Assembly: GCA_934565855.1 (NCBI GenBank)
Contig: CAKTIO010000003.1
Span: 193,733 to 257,732 of the forward strand
DNA length: 64,000 nt
From: an uncultured Dysosmobacter sp.
Lineage (GTDB): Bacteria > Bacillota > Clostridia > Oscillospirales > Oscillospiraceae
Reading direction: 5' to 3'
Shown here piece after piece: positions 33,575 through 42,550 of the stretch. Made by a program: the position numbers and the translations under genes. How positions within the stretch are numbered: the first letter of the stretch is position 1; every line of letters starts with the position of its first letter. Under the pieces are notes generated by a model. That model made no database searches and was not told the DNA's origin. It saw nothing but the letters and a program-made list of their open reading frames with translations.

Positions 33575-36500
33575 TTACTTGCCCTGATAGGCTCTATACA
33601 GGAAGGTCACGATCTGACCGCGGGTGCAGGAGGCATTGGGGCTGAAGGTGGTGGCGGTGGTGCCGTTGGTCACACCGTTCTCCACTGCCCATGCCACGGC
33701 ATCGGCGCAGAAGCTGTCTGCTGCCACATCGGTGAATGCCGCGGTGCCAGAGGGAGCCTTGCCCATTGCGCGATACAGGAAGGTCACACCCTGTGCGCGG
33801 GTGCAGGTGTTGTTCACACCGAAGGTGCCGTCAGCCAGTCCCTTGGTGATGCCGTTTTCCAGCGCCCATGCCACTGCGTTATAGCAGTAGCTGCCGGGAA
33901 CCACATCTGCGGGAACCGTTGCCGTTCCCTTAGGAGCCGGAGAGCCGGCTGCGCGCCACAGGAAGGTCACGATCTGACCACGGGTGCAGGGAGCGGAGGT
34001 ACCGAAGGTACCGTCAGACAGACCGTTGGTAATGCCGTTCTGTACTGCCCATGCCACCGCGTCGGCGCAGTAAGCATCTGCGGGAACATCCGCAAAGACG
34101 GGGGCGGTCTGAACCTCGTTGAACTCTGCGGAAACAGTGACCTTGGAGGCGGGCATCACGAAGGTGTACTTGCCGTTGCCCTTGTCAGTCAGCTGAATGC
34201 TCTTGCCGCTGGCGTCCTTGACCACCAGATCGCCCAGCTCATAGCCCTTGTCCGGCGTTGCCGTGATGGTCACGGTGGTGCCCTTCTTGGCGTTCTTGGG
34301 ATCCACGGAGACCTTGCCGTTCTTCACGGAAGAGGGTGCGAACACCACATAGCTGCTGCCGGAGGAAGAGCTGCTGGAGGAATAATGGGACACGGAAACA
34401 TCACAGCTGGCGGTGCCGCTGAAATAGTTCTCACTCTCCGTGCAGGAAACGGTGAAGGTATACTTAACACTGCTGTTGGGCAGCGTCACCGTAACCTTGC
34501 CATTGGTCAAAGTCAGTTCCTTTTCCTCAGAGGTGTTCTGATCGTCCGTCTGCTTCACCGTGACCGTGCTGCCATCGGGAATACCAGTGACGGTCAACTC
34601 CACATCTCCGCCGCCATTCAGCTCGGTCTTGTCTGCTGTAATGATCAGCTTCGGCTGTGCCTTAGTGATCTTAATGTTCAGCGTAATATCGGCTTTTTCA
34701 CCATTCTTTGCGGTAACAATCACCTTGGCATCCTGTCCATCTTCAGAGGTTACCTCTGTGGGGACGCCGGAAACCACGCCATCTTTGCCGAGAGTCAATC
34801 CTGCCGGAAGCGTGCTTCCATCAGCAAGCTCAAAGGACTTGATAATCGAATCTGCACTGTACGTTGCTGTGATCTCCAGCGGCTCTTCCATCTTCTCGCC
34901 ATAAACACCGCTGATCTCACGTTTCACGGGGTCAACATGGACAGGGACGGTCGTTTCTTCGACCGTAATGGTTGTATCCGCCGAAATAGAGTTCAGTGTC
35001 AAAGCTCCGTTTTCATCTAATGTCTGTACTGCATCGCCGATTTTAACAGAGACGATTTTATAACCAGCATCTGCGGTAAATGTAATCGCACACGGCTTGC
35101 CCGCCTCGACTTGGCTTTCCGGAGCGCGGTTTGCTTTTACATGCTCCGGCAGCACAAGAGAGAGCTTATGGTACGTTCCAGTCTTATTTGCAATAACCAG
35201 CGTATTCTCCGAATCAGACTTTTGAACCAGTTTACTTGCATCATTATCTACAACAAAATATGCTGCGTCTGCGTCAGTTGCCGTATAATCCGCCGTACCC
35301 TCGGCAACCACCGCACCAATCGTGTAGCGTCCAATACCAATATATGCGCCCGGAGTTAATGCGCCGGAAAGAGTAATCTTTTTAGCAGTAGCAGCAAACA
35401 CCAAATTATTGGATGTTCCCGTCAGACTCTGATTGTCAATAATCACAGGATGATCACTGAATTCCAGTACCTCGCCGCCAGCAGTACTCTGAGCCATATA
35501 CACGCCGCCACCAGTAGCTGCTGTGTTGTTTTTAATAAGACCACCAACCAGCTTAGCCGTTCCGTAGTTCGTGATATACACACCACCGCCATTGTTGGGG
35601 CAGCTATTTCCAGTAACCCTGCCACCTTCCATGGTGAATACACCCTGATTGTTGCTGCTTCCGCTTACAGAAATACCGCCTGCGGCAACTGCATTATTTG
35701 CTGAACCATTTTCTTTCACGCACTGGTTCTCTGCAATCTCGCCATCCACAAGTGTAAAGGATGCACCGCTAAGATATACACCACCACCACGTGCCTGGCT
35801 TCCGTTCCATACAGCCGAATCAGTCGTTGCCACATTTTTGGAAATGCTGCCGCCGGTCATAACAGCCTCTGTACCAGCTCCTGACAGATATACACCGCCG
35901 CCCATGCCATTTTTAGCAGAATTTTCGGAAATACTACCATCGGTCATAAACAGCTTTGCTGCACCGTCCAGATACACACCTGCTCCATCACGACTGGTAA
36001 AAACCTTTTCAACACCAATGTTGTCTGCCTGATTCCGACAAATCGTGGTGCCGGACAAATTAACGACTGCATTGGTCCGCACAGCAATACCGGCTCCATA
36101 ACGGGCAACATTCCCAGAAATTTCACCACCGTACAGATTCACCACAGTACCTTCACCGGAGGCATAAATCGCTCCGCCAAAGCTGCTGGTGTTTCCACTC
36201 AAAATACCGCTGTAGAAATTGACCATGCCGCCCTTGCTGACATACATTGCACCGCCAGTACCATTTGCCGGATACCCGTCGGTATTCAGAGCCGCTGTAT
36301 TAAAGCCCTGCACCTTCGGGGATTCCGCATCCGCAGCACCCTTTTCGCCAATATTCAGGATACCGTTTACATTAAATGCATACAGAGACGCACTCGCTAC
36401 TCCCTCTGTCCCGGCAACAGGATAATTCCCCTGTATTGTAATCTGACCCTTGATGGTCAATTCTGCACCGGAAGAGACATTGAAGAAGCCTGCGTCTGCA

Positions 36501-38089
36501 TCCTCCCAAGTAATTTTAACTGGCTTCTCACTGGACAATATTGCGGATACTCCATTGACAATACCGACCTGAGCTGTCAGCTGGCAATCATCCAGAAGCG
36601 TTACCACATCATCGTCAGAGGGCAGCGATGCCATTGCCGCAGAAAGCGTCTTATGATACACTACCGCTCCATCTACCACCGTTGAGCAAATAGCGTCTTC
36701 TGCCGCAACCTCTTCTGTGAAATATACCTCGCCCTTTCGCGTAACAACCGTCAGTGCCGCATCATCCGCTGTGACCGTGTTCTCCGAAACCGTGTAGTCA
36801 TTACAGGTCGTGACACGTCCTGTGACAGATGCCAATGTGGCGGGCAACTTCGCATTTGCTGTCAAAGCTCCTGCCAAAGCGATGGTTCTGCCGCTTCCCA
36901 GATAAACATTCTGAACTGTACCGTCTACCTTGTTTCCAGACACCACTGGAGCACCGGAAACATTCAATGTGCCCAAGTCATAAATACCAGCGCCAATCGC
37001 TGCCGCAATCTCCTCACCGGAAGCATTGACTTTTTCCGTGGTAGTTGCGGTGTTATCGGAAATTTCACCACCGTATAAATTCAGTGTACCGCCATTGATC
37101 TTAATACCACCACACTGAATCTGATAGTAGTTAGAATCTTCCATGAATTCTGCGCTGTTATTTGTAACTACGCCATCGTTCATGGTCATTGTGCCATTGA
37201 TACATACACCGCCACCAATCATGGCTTTGTTGTTGCGAATGATACCACCGTTCATTACCATTTCGCCAGAGATGAATGCGCCTCCGCCCTGCGTCAGGGT
37301 CGTATTCTCTTCAATCACGCCATCGTTCATGACGAATTTGCCGGTTCCCGCAGTATCATCCAGCGCATATACGCCGCCGCCACCGCCATGGAAATCACGC
37401 AAGCTGTGGTTGTCGGAAATCACACCGCCGTTCATTTCCAGATAGCCTCCGGCGTAGATGTAAACACCGCCGCCGTTCCATGCCCTGTTTCCAGACAGCG
37501 CACCGCCATTCAAAATGACAGAACCGGTCGTATCAATAAAGATTGCACCGCCATTATGTGCATTATCATTTTTCCAGGAATCCTGCTTACTATTGCCGCC
37601 GGTGATCTTACCGCCGTTTTTGCTGTCCTGAATGGTCAGCTTACCAGCCACACTGATAACACTGCCAATCCCCGTACCCGTCAAGGTGCAACCATTCAGA
37701 TCCAGAACGACTTCCGCATCTGCCGGAATCGTCAGATTTGCGTCTTCCAACGCAATATCCTCCGACAGTCGATACGTTCCACTGGTCAACTCACCACCTG
37801 CAGAGGTAAGTTCCGCCTGTGCAGCCACGGGAGCCTCTTCTTCGTCCTCCCCCGCCTGTACCTGAATTTCCTCTTCGGCGGGTTCCTCGCTCTCCTGCTG
37901 CTCCTCTTCCTGCGCTTCCTCAGTCTCGGCGGCAGGCTCTTCCTCTACAGGCTGCTGGTCTTGTGCGGCAACGGCTGCCGCGACCTGCGGGACCTCTGCC
38001 GCCGGCTGTGCGTCATCCGCTAATGCATTTGGCATTAACGTAGATAGCATAGCCAGCGTCAACATCGCGGATGCAAAACGTTTGTTCAT
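33575..38089 (-). CDS. SLH-domain surface protein with beta-helix repeats (putative adhesin)
   Basis: The ATG at 38089 follows GGAGGAAAG and gives 1504 residues with a signal peptide (MNKRFASAMLTLAMLSTLMP, cleavage near NALAD). An acidic Glu/Pro/Gln stretch (residues 30-85) follows. A long right-handed beta-helix-like part with many GGGVY / GGxIxxN repeats spans roughly 90-980. Then come Ig-like and InlB-B-like modules and three SLH domains (about 1332-1504, each with AVAWA...NGITxG). SLH domains anchor the protein to the cell wall. Transcription is preceded by a c-di-GMP-I riboswitch, so it is likely a c-di-GMP-controlled adhesin or matrix protein. Confidence 0.9.
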   Translation of the reverse strand: MNKRFASAMLTLAMLSTLMPNALADDAQPAAEVPQVAAAVAAQDQQPVEEEPAAETEEAQEEEQQESEEPAEEEIQVQAGEDEEEAPVAAQAELTSAGGELTSGTYRLSEDIALEDANLTIPADAEVVLDLNGCTLTGTGIGSVISVAGKLTIQDSKNGGKITGGNSKQDSWKNDNAHNGGAIFIDTTGSVILNGGALSGNRAWNGGGVYIYAGGYLEMNGGVISDNHSLRDFHGGGGGVYALDDTAGTGKFVMNDGVIEENTTLTQGGGAFISGEMVMNGGIIRNNKAMIGGGVCINGTMTMNDGVVTNNSAEFMEDSNYYQIQCGGIKINGGTLNLYGGEISDNTATTTEKVNASGEEIAAAIGAGIYDLGTLNVSGAPVVSGNKVDGTVQNVYLGSGRTIALAGALTANAKLPATLASVTGRVTTCNDYTVSENTVTADDAALTVVTRKGEVYFTEEVAAEDAICSTVVDGAVVYHKTLSAAMASLPSDDDVVTLLDDCQLTAQVGIVNGVSAILSSEKPVKITWEDADAGFFNVSSGAELTIKGQITIQGNYPVAGTEGVASASLYAFNVNGILNIGEKGAADAESPKVQGFNTAALNTDGYPANGTGGAMYVSKGGMVNFYSGILSGNTSSFGGAIYASGEGTVVNLYGGEISGNVARYGAGIAVRTNAVVNLSGTTICRNQADNIGVEKVFTSRDGAGVYLDGAAKLFMTDGSISENSAKNGMGGGVYLSGAGTEAVMTGGSISKNVATTDSAVWNGSQARGGGVYLSGASFTLVDGEIAENQCVKENGSANNAVAAGGISVSGSSNNQGVFTMEGGRVTGNSCPNNGGGVYITNYGTAKLVGGLIKNNTAATGGGVYMAQSTAGGEVLEFSDHPVIIDNQSLTGTSNNLVFAATAKKITLSGALTPGAYIGIGRYTIGAVVAEGTADYTATDADAAYFVVDNDASKLVQKSDSENTLVIANKTGTYHKLSLVLPEHVKANRAPESQVEAGKPCAITFTADAGYKIVSVKIGDAVQTLDENGALTLNSISADTTITVEETTVPVHVDPVKREISGVYGEKMEEPLEITATYSADSIIKSFELADGSTLPAGLTLGKDGVVSGVPTEVTSEDGQDAKVIVTAKNGEKADITLNIKITKAQPKLIITADKTELNGGGDVELTVTGIPDGSTVTVKQTDDQNTSEEKELTLTNGKVTVTLPNSSVKYTFTVSCTESENYFSGTASCDVSVSHYSSSSSSSGSSYVVFAPSSVKNGKVSVDPKNAKKGTTVTITATPDKGYELGDLVVKDASGKSIQLTDKGNGKYTFVMPASKVTVSAEFNEVQTAPVFADVPADAYCADAVAWAVQNGITNGLSDGTFGTSAPCTRGQIVTFLWRAAGSPAPKGTATVPADVVPGSYCYNAVAWALENGITKGLADGTFGVNNTCTRAQGVTFLYRAMGKAPSGTAAFTDVAADSFCADAVAWAVENGVTNGTTATTFSPNASCTRGQIVTFLYRAYQGK

Positions 38090-38139
38090 TCTCTTTCCTC
38101 CTATGATATTTGCCTGCTTCCGCAGGCTGGAATACATAT

Positions 38140-38184
38140 AACAAAAACGCTTTCCAGACACGGTCTCCCCCTGTCAGAAAGCGT
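38140..38184 (-). terminator. Intrinsic terminator in the leader of the SLH protein gene
   Basis: ACGCTTTCCAGACA (38147-38160) and TGTCAGAAAGCGT (38172-38184) pair with one bulge; on the minus strand TTTTTGTT follows. It lies between the riboswitch and the coding region, as expected for a premature-termination control element. Confidence 0.85.
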
Positions 38185-38227
38185 CCTTCTCTCCAATACC
38201 GGGAAACGTGCCGAGCAAGCTTTTCAT
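38174..38227 (-). CDS. Candidate 17-residue leader peptide in the riboswitch leader
   Basis: An ATG at 38227 follows GAGAGGG (38234-38240) at the ideal six-base distance and opens a frame reading MKSLLGTFPGIGEKDAF. The TGA (38174-38176) lies inside the 5' arm of the leader terminator. A ribosome finishing this frame would cover that arm and could prevent termination. No family applies; support is the binding site and placement only. Confidence 0.45.
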   Translation of the reverse strand: MKSLLGTFPGIGEKDAF

Positions 38228-38284
38228 GGTGTACCCTCTCTTTTCCTGCCAATCCAAAAACGAAGGGAAAAACACCGGCGTTTC

Positions 38285-38366
38285 CACTGGTATTCTGCAA
38301 CTGGCTGACCCGAGGGGTCCCTATAGCTTTGCGTCCCCGCCTTGCGGCGGGTTTGCCCATGTTTGA
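38285..38366 (-). promoter_or_regulatory. Cyclic-di-GMP-I (GEMM-I) riboswitch
   Basis: Read on the minus strand, the leader shows the GEMM-I core in order. GGGCAAACC is followed by a GC stem with a GCAA loop, then GGGACGCAAAGC, a second stem GGGACCCCTCGGGTC, and AGCCAGTTGC closing P1. These are the invariant elements of the Vc2-type c-di-GMP aptamer, with a GNRA tetraloop. It begins just after the transcription start and precedes the terminator of the surface protein gene. Confidence 0.9.
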
Positions 38367-38375
38367 TTGTTTCCC

Positions 38376-38403
38376 ATTATACCATATTCTTCTAAATACA
38401 CAA
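38376..38403 (-). promoter_or_regulatory. Promoter of the riboswitch-SLH gene transcript
   Basis: On the minus strand TTGTGT (38398-38403) and TATAAT (38376-38381) are 16 bases apart, and TGG forms an extended -10. The predicted start lies a few bases upstream of the aptamer. Confidence 0.8.
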
Positions 38404-38468
38404 GGACTTTTTGCATTTCTGCAAAAAGTCCGCTTTTACATGCCGCAGGCTTGAAGCCTGCGGCATGT
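38404..38468. terminator. Two perfect hairpins between the rsiV and SLH transcription units
   Basis: GGACTTTTTGCA/TGCAAAAAGTCC (38404-38431) and ACATGCCGCAGGCTT/AAGCCTGCGGCATGT (38438-38468) are perfect inverted repeats. A third imperfect one with arms AAGCGGTAC/GTACCGCTT lies at 38484-38511. They follow the rsiV gene on the minus strand and probably end that transcript. T tracts are short. Confidence 0.55.
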
Positions 38469-38530
38469 CTTATATATAGAGAGAAGCGGTACAGCCGCAG
38501 CCGTACCGCTTCCTCCCTTTGATAGGACTC

Positions 38531-39358
38531 TTACTGAATTACAAATTCCACACTGCCCAGATAACCCGGCGCCACACTGTAGGGCGGGAACACCACCACA
38601 GCATCACCCTCTGCGTTCAGATAAAAGCTGGTGGTCTCGTCTACAGAGGTAAAGCCGCCCTCATCCACGGTGAAGTAATCCTCCGGTCGCTCTGCCATCT
38701 GTCTCTGAATGGAGTCGTTGCAAATGCGTACCCAGTCCTCACCCAGCACATTGGCAAGGGTCAGTTCCTTCCCGCTGGCGATGTCCAGATTGTAATAGGT
38801 CTCCTCCTGATAGGCGTTGGCAATGGACACTGCACTTTCCAACACAAAGGACACTGTGGTGTCTGTCTGGGACTTGATATCATATGTCACTGTTACCTGA
38901 TTGTCGTGCTGGTCCCATTCCTCCTGCGTGCCGCCTGTGGCAAAGAAGGCATCCTTATATTCCTGAATCAGCTGCTGCCCCTCTGCGGTCTTTTCATTGA
39001 CCTTTTCCTGAATTTCCTGATTGACCCTGTCAGCCAGCGCTCCGCCGCCGGTGATTCCCGGCTGCTGCACCGTTACGGTACCGTCTTCATCCGAGGTCTG
39101 GGTGCTGCGCACAGTCATCAGCTGGAACAGCGGTCCTACCACGGGAAGGTCTCCCGCCGCAGCGGCAAAAGTGGGACTGATATTCAGCCCGGCGAAGGTC
39201 AGCACAAGGCACGCGGCAACCGTCCCGGCGGTTCTCCGGAACGTCTGTCGGCGCGCCCGCCGCTTTCCCTCCGCAATCCCCTGCCGCACCCGGTCGCTCA
39301 ACTCCTGCGGAACGGGGGTATTCTGATAATTCTGCACGGATTTTTCAAAGGCTTTCAT
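38531..39358 (-). CDS. rsiV: RsiV-like anti-sigma factor (DUF4163/DUF3298)
   Basis: The 275-residue protein has a cytoplasmic Arg-rich N-terminus (residues 1-43), one membrane segment (TAGTVAACLVLTFAGLNI, 43-60) and an extracytoplasmic domain with the DUF4163/DUF3298 pattern (TVTYDIKSQTDTTVSFVLES, YYNLDIASGKELTLANVLG). In Bacillus and Enterococcus RsiV binds lysozyme and releases SigV. Its start overlaps the sigma gene by four bases. A similar lysozyme-sensing role is likely but not proven. Confidence 0.85.
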   Translation of the reverse strand: MKAFEKSVQNYQNTPVPQELSDRVRQGIAEGKRRARRQTFRRTAGTVAACLVLTFAGLNISPTFAAAAGDLPVVGPLFQLMTVRSTQTSDEDGTVTVQQPGITGGGALADRVNQEIQEKVNEKTAEGQQLIQEYKDAFFATGGTQEEWDQHDNQVTVTYDIKSQTDTTVSFVLESAVSIANAYQEETYYNLDIASGKELTLANVLGEDWVRICNDSIQRQMAERPEDYFTVDEGGFTSVDETTSFYLNAEGDAVVVFPPYSVAPGYLGSVEFVIQ

Positions 39359-39840
39359 ACGTCTTCTCCTTCCATTGCGATCCGGAGCTTTTTCAGTCCG
39401 GAATACAGTCTGGTTTTTACGGTGCTAAGATTCCATCCGGTGGCTTCCGCGATTTCAGCCAGAGAAAGCTGCTCATAAAACCGCAGGCGGATCACGGTTT
39501 GGATCTCCGGCGGCAACTGGCTGATCTGGTCCTCCAGCGAATCCGCCGGATCCGGGTCCTCATAGCTGCCTGTATTCAGGGCTTCTTCAGTGACAAACAG
39601 GACTCGCTTTCTCCCCCGCAGCATATCTGTGCAAACGTTGGTCAGTATCCGGTAAAACCATGTCCGCAAAGCCTCCCGCTGCCGTAGGGCGCCGCGCTGC
39701 TCCAGCGCCCGGCACACCGCTGTCTGCACGGCGTCCAGTGCATCCTCCCGTGAGCGGAGATAGCTGTACGCAAGCCGGTAAAAGCCAGTCTGATTGTCGA
39801 TCAAATAGGTTTCCAGCGCCTGTTCTGTAATGGCTGCCAC
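39355..39840 (-). CDS. sigV: SigV-like ECF sigma factor
   Basis: The GTG at 39840, behind GGAGGGA, gives a 161-residue protein; an in-frame ATG at 39912 has no binding site and lies upstream of the ECF promoter. Region 2 (QTGFYRLAYSYLRSREDALD) and region 4 (PPEIQTVIRLRFYEQLSLAE and the helix to STVKTRLYSGLKKLR) fit the ECF30/SigV group. It is coupled to an RsiV-like anti-sigma gene. In known systems SigV turns on peptidoglycan O-acetylation or deacetylation against lysozyme. Confidence 0.87.
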   Translation of the reverse strand: MAAITEQALETYLIDNQTGFYRLAYSYLRSREDALDAVQTAVCRALEQRGALRQREALRTWFYRILTNVCTDMLRGRKRVLFVTEEALNTGSYEDPDPADSLEDQISQLPPEIQTVIRLRFYEQLSLAEIAEATGWNLSTVKTRLYSGLKKLRIAMEGEDV

Positions 39841-39875
39841 GATTCTGCTGTCCCTCCTTTTCTGTTTCTGCTTAA

Positions 39876-39904
39876 TAGACGGAAAAGCCCGGAAAAAAGT
39901 TTGC
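39876..39904 (-). promoter_or_regulatory. ECF (SigV-type) autoregulatory promoter
   Basis: On the minus strand GCAAAC (39899-39904) with a T run behind it and CGTCTA (39876-39881) are 17 bases apart. This matches the AAC...CGTCTA pattern of ECF30 promoters and lies 35 bases before the GTG start. Confidence 0.82.
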
Positions 39905-39944
39905 CCGTCCAAAAAGATGGGAAAATATTTTGCTCTATCCGGAT

Positions 39945-39979
39945 AGAAAAGGCGGGGGTGTCTTCAATCAGACACCCCC
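39945..39979 (-). terminator. Terminator after the amidohydrolase gene
   Basis: GGGGGTGTCT (39954-39963) and AGACACCCCC (39970-39979) form a perfect stem with six loop bases. CCTTTTCT follows on the minus strand. Confidence 0.82.
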
Positions 39980-40001
39980 GTGCAGTTATTCTCTTCTAAA
40001 G

Positions 40002-41204
40002 TCAATGATGAAACCGGTCTATGGCGACCTGTGCCAGCACCGCTGCTGCAGGGACAATGGCTTCATCCGGAAATACCGTCTCCGCTACATGCAGCCCCAA
40101 AGTGCTGTTGGGGATCTCCGCACTTCCGGTCCCGATCAGGAACTGAACACCGTCTCCGCCGCAGGCATCCAGCAGACAGGAAAAGTCATCCGATCCCAGA
40201 GAGGGCGTGCCGCTTTCCACCACGCTGCCTGCTCCCAGTACCTGCTCCGCCGCACGGATCACTGCCTGCGTACTCTCCTCACTGTTGACCAGCGGCGGCA
40301 TTCCCTTTTCAAACGTCACCTCGCAGCGTCCATTCATTGCCTGCGCACAGCTGTCTGCCATCCGCCGGATCGCCGCCTGATGAGCCGCCCGCACCTGCTT
40401 GTCCAGTGTGCGCAGCGTTCCCTGCAGCACAACCTCATTGGGAATAACATTTGCCGCCGTTCCGCCGTGGATAGAGCCAAAGGTCAGCACGGATGGCGCG
40501 GCAGGGTCCTTTTCCCGGCTGACAATAGTCTGCAGCTGCGTAAGAAGATACGCGGATAAAACGATGGGGTCCACACACTGGTCCGGATGCGCTCCGTGTC
40601 CGCCCTTTCCTATGACCCGCAGCGTCACGGTGTCACAGCTGGCATTGCTGATGCCGTGGCGTACCCCCGCCCTTCCCAGGGCAAGCGCGGGAGAACAGTG
40701 CAGCCCGATCACGCACTCTGGCTTCCACTGGTCAAACAGCCCTGCACGAAGCATGGTCATGGCACCGTCACAGCACTCCTCTGCACATTGGAAAACCACC
40801 ATCACCGTTCCGGAGAGCTGGTCCCGGTGCTGACACAGATACTGTGCGCACCCCAGCAGTGCCGTGATGTGAATGTCATGCCCGCAGGCATGGGAAACCC
40901 CCGCCTGTTGGGATGCAAACGGCAGCCCCGTGTTCTCCTGAATGGGCAGCGCATCGATATCCTCCCGCAGCGCCAGCACAGGACCCTCCGTCTTTCCGTG
41001 GATCAGCGCGGCAACTCCAGTGTCGTATCTTCCCGGCAGGATTTCCGCGCCATACCGTTTCAATTCCTCGCAGACCAGCGCCGTGGTCCGGTATTCCTCA
41101 TGTCCCAGCTCGGGCTCCCGATGGATCCGGTGGCGGATGCTCAAAAGCTCGCTCTCCCGGTCCCGCATCCATTGCAGGATGCTGTTTTCCGGTAATTGAT
41201 TCAT
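40002..41204 (-). CDS. M20D amidohydrolase (hippurate hydrolase-like)
   Basis: The ATG at 41204 gives 400 residues; an upstream in-frame start is possible but not better supported. Metal-binding motifs of the M20D group are present: IRHRIHREPELGHEE near the start, SHACGHDIHITALLG, the glutamates in VFQCAEECCDGA, and histidines in IGLHCSP and TLGLHVAETVFPDEA. These enzymes release an amino acid or amine from an N-acyl conjugate such as hippurate. It lies 104 bp downstream of the CdaR gene on the same strand. Confidence 0.87.
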   Translation of the reverse strand: MNQLPENSILQWMRDRESELLSIRHRIHREPELGHEEYRTTALVCEELKRYGAEILPGRYDTGVAALIHGKTEGPVLALREDIDALPIQENTGLPFASQQAGVSHACGHDIHITALLGCAQYLCQHRDQLSGTVMVVFQCAEECCDGAMTMLRAGLFDQWKPECVIGLHCSPALALGRAGVRHGISNASCDTVTLRVIGKGGHGAHPDQCVDPIVLSAYLLTQLQTIVSREKDPAAPSVLTFGSIHGGTAANVIPNEVVLQGTLRTLDKQVRAAHQAAIRRMADSCAQAMNGRCEVTFEKGMPPLVNSEESTQAVIRAAEQVLGAGSVVESGTPSLGSDDFSCLLDACGGDGVQFLIGTGSAEIPNSTLGLHVAETVFPDEAIVPAAAVLAQVAIDRFHH

Positions 41205-41308
41205 GGCAGATTCCCCATTATCCTGTTCAATATCCTTTGGATGCTCCCCGTTTCCGGGGGACATCCTTTTCAGTATATCCGCCAGGATTCCGGAAGTCAA
41301 ATCATTCT

Positions 41309-42421
41309 TTAAATGGATAAATAAAGCAGAAGCCCATCCTTGGGCAGGCGCAGGTCATAGCCCGTCTTTTTCCGCAGCCGGTCAATGCGGTACTGAAAGG
41401 TATTCCGGTGGATAAACAGCACCTTTGCGCACTGCTGGATATCTCCGCCCTTTTCAAAATACAGCCGGATGGTCTGGGAAAACTCCTGCACCTCCGGAGC
41501 CGTACAGGCGGCAAATACCAAATCGTGAATATCCTGCTTCATAGACAGCGGGATGCTTTGCAGGATAAATTCCAGAGACGCCTGATCGTAAAACAGCACC
41601 TTTCCCTCCGGATACTGGGCTGCAACCCGCTCCGCCGTCCGTGCCTCCAAATAGCGCCGGCGCAGATCCTCCGCGCCGGTGGAAACATTGCTGAGTCCGG
41701 CGGAAACCTGCAAGCCCTGATAGCTCTGCACATCCCGGCAGATACGCTGGAGCCGGTCCAGTGCCTGGCTCCGGTCCGTGCTGCACAGCAGCACCATGAC
41801 CTTGCTGTGGACCACGGCGCAGAAATGCCCGTCCGCCTCCTGAAAATGCTCCCGGATCATTTGGAGCAGCAGGCTGCTGCGCATTTCCTCCGGGTGCTTT
41901 ACCGGGTCAATCCCCACCGGTTCCAACAGCGCCACAATGTAAGGCGCGTTAATGTCGAAGCCCAGCAGACGTCCCCGCAGGTCCAACTCCGCCCAATCCG
42001 GCTTCTCAGAAAACAGCCAGTTTTCCACAAACAGCCCTCTCGCCTGCTCTAAAAGAGTCTGCTGGTCTCTCTGGTACATTCCCTCCAGCATAATGACCGT
42101 CATCCGCTGAATGACCTCACCGAAAACAGAGACCTCCTTTGGGTCCCCGGTAATGCCAATCACGCCCTCAATTTTTCCTCCGATCCGGATAGGCAGATTG
42201 ATGCCGCACTGCACTCCTTTCTCCGGCTCGTCCTTCCAGATGGTCAGGGACGGAAGGTCCTCCCGGATGATCCGCAGCGCCCCCTGATGGACTTTTCCGC
42301 AGCGGGCGGGATTGGTACTGGCGACAATGGTGCCGCTGTCATCCATAATATTGATGTCCCGGTGGATGGATGCTTTCATCTCATCCACAATGCTCTGCGC
42401 CTGTTGTTTGATCATTCTCAT
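41309..42421 (-). CDS. cdaR: CdaR family sugar-diacid regulator
   Basis: The 370-residue protein has the sugar-diacid recognition domain at residues 1-130 (SIHRDINIMDDSGTIVASTN, then GVIGITGDPKEV), a GGDEF-like middle part and the PucR-type helix-turn-helix at the C-terminus (DIQQCAKVLFIHRNTFQYRI, then DRLRKKTGYDLRLP). CdaR proteins activate genes for glucarate, galactarate or glycerate use. It is divergent from a hydroxyacid dehydrogenase and a glycerate kinase, fitting this role. Confidence 0.9.
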   Translation of the reverse strand: MRMIKQQAQSIVDEMKASIHRDINIMDDSGTIVASTNPARCGKVHQGALRIIREDLPSLTIWKDEPEKGVQCGINLPIRIGGKIEGVIGITGDPKEVSVFGEVIQRMTVIMLEGMYQRDQQTLLEQARGLFVENWLFSEKPDWAELDLRGRLLGFDINAPYIVALLEPVGIDPVKHPEEMRSSLLLQMIREHFQEADGHFCAVVHSKVMVLLCSTDRSQALDRLQRICRDVQSYQGLQVSAGLSNVSTGAEDLRRRYLEARTAERVAAQYPEGKVLFYDQASLEFILQSIPLSMKQDIHDLVFAACTAPEVQEFSQTIRLYFEKGGDIQQCAKVLFIHRNTFQYRIDRLRKKTGYDLRLPKDGLLLYLSI

Positions 42422-42444
42422 GGCATCCTCAAATTATCTTCATT

Positions 42445-42474
42445 TTTATAAATATTTTACATAAAAATTGTCAG
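42445..42474 (-). promoter_or_regulatory. Promoter of the CdaR gene
   Basis: On the minus strand CTGACA (42469-42474) and TATAAA (42445-42450) are 18 bases apart in an AT-rich stretch. Confidence 0.55.
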
Positions 42475-42490
42475 AATTACAATCTCCTTT

Positions 42491-42532
42491 TTGGTATGAT
42501 TTGTATGAAATCAACCGCACTATCATGTGCGG
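42491..42532 (+). promoter_or_regulatory. Extended -10 promoter and dyad before the glycerate genes
   Basis: TATGAT (42495-42500) is preceded by TGG as an extended -10, with no clear -35, as expected for an activator-dependent promoter. CCGCAC and GTGCGG (42515-42532) form a dyad just after the predicted start. Confidence 0.55.
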
Positions 42533-42550
42533 TAAAAGGAGGAACCTGTT

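Noticed and set aside
33419..35020. A 533-codon open frame on the plus strand opposite the SLH protein
   Set aside because: It mirrors repetitive SLH and Ig-like coding sequence and crosses that gene's terminator; no start signals.
35300..37600. Regular repeats in the SLH gene as a CRISPR or satellite array
   Set aside because: The periodicity is at protein level (GGGVY-type beta-helix turns) inside one long reading frame; DNA repeats are degenerate.
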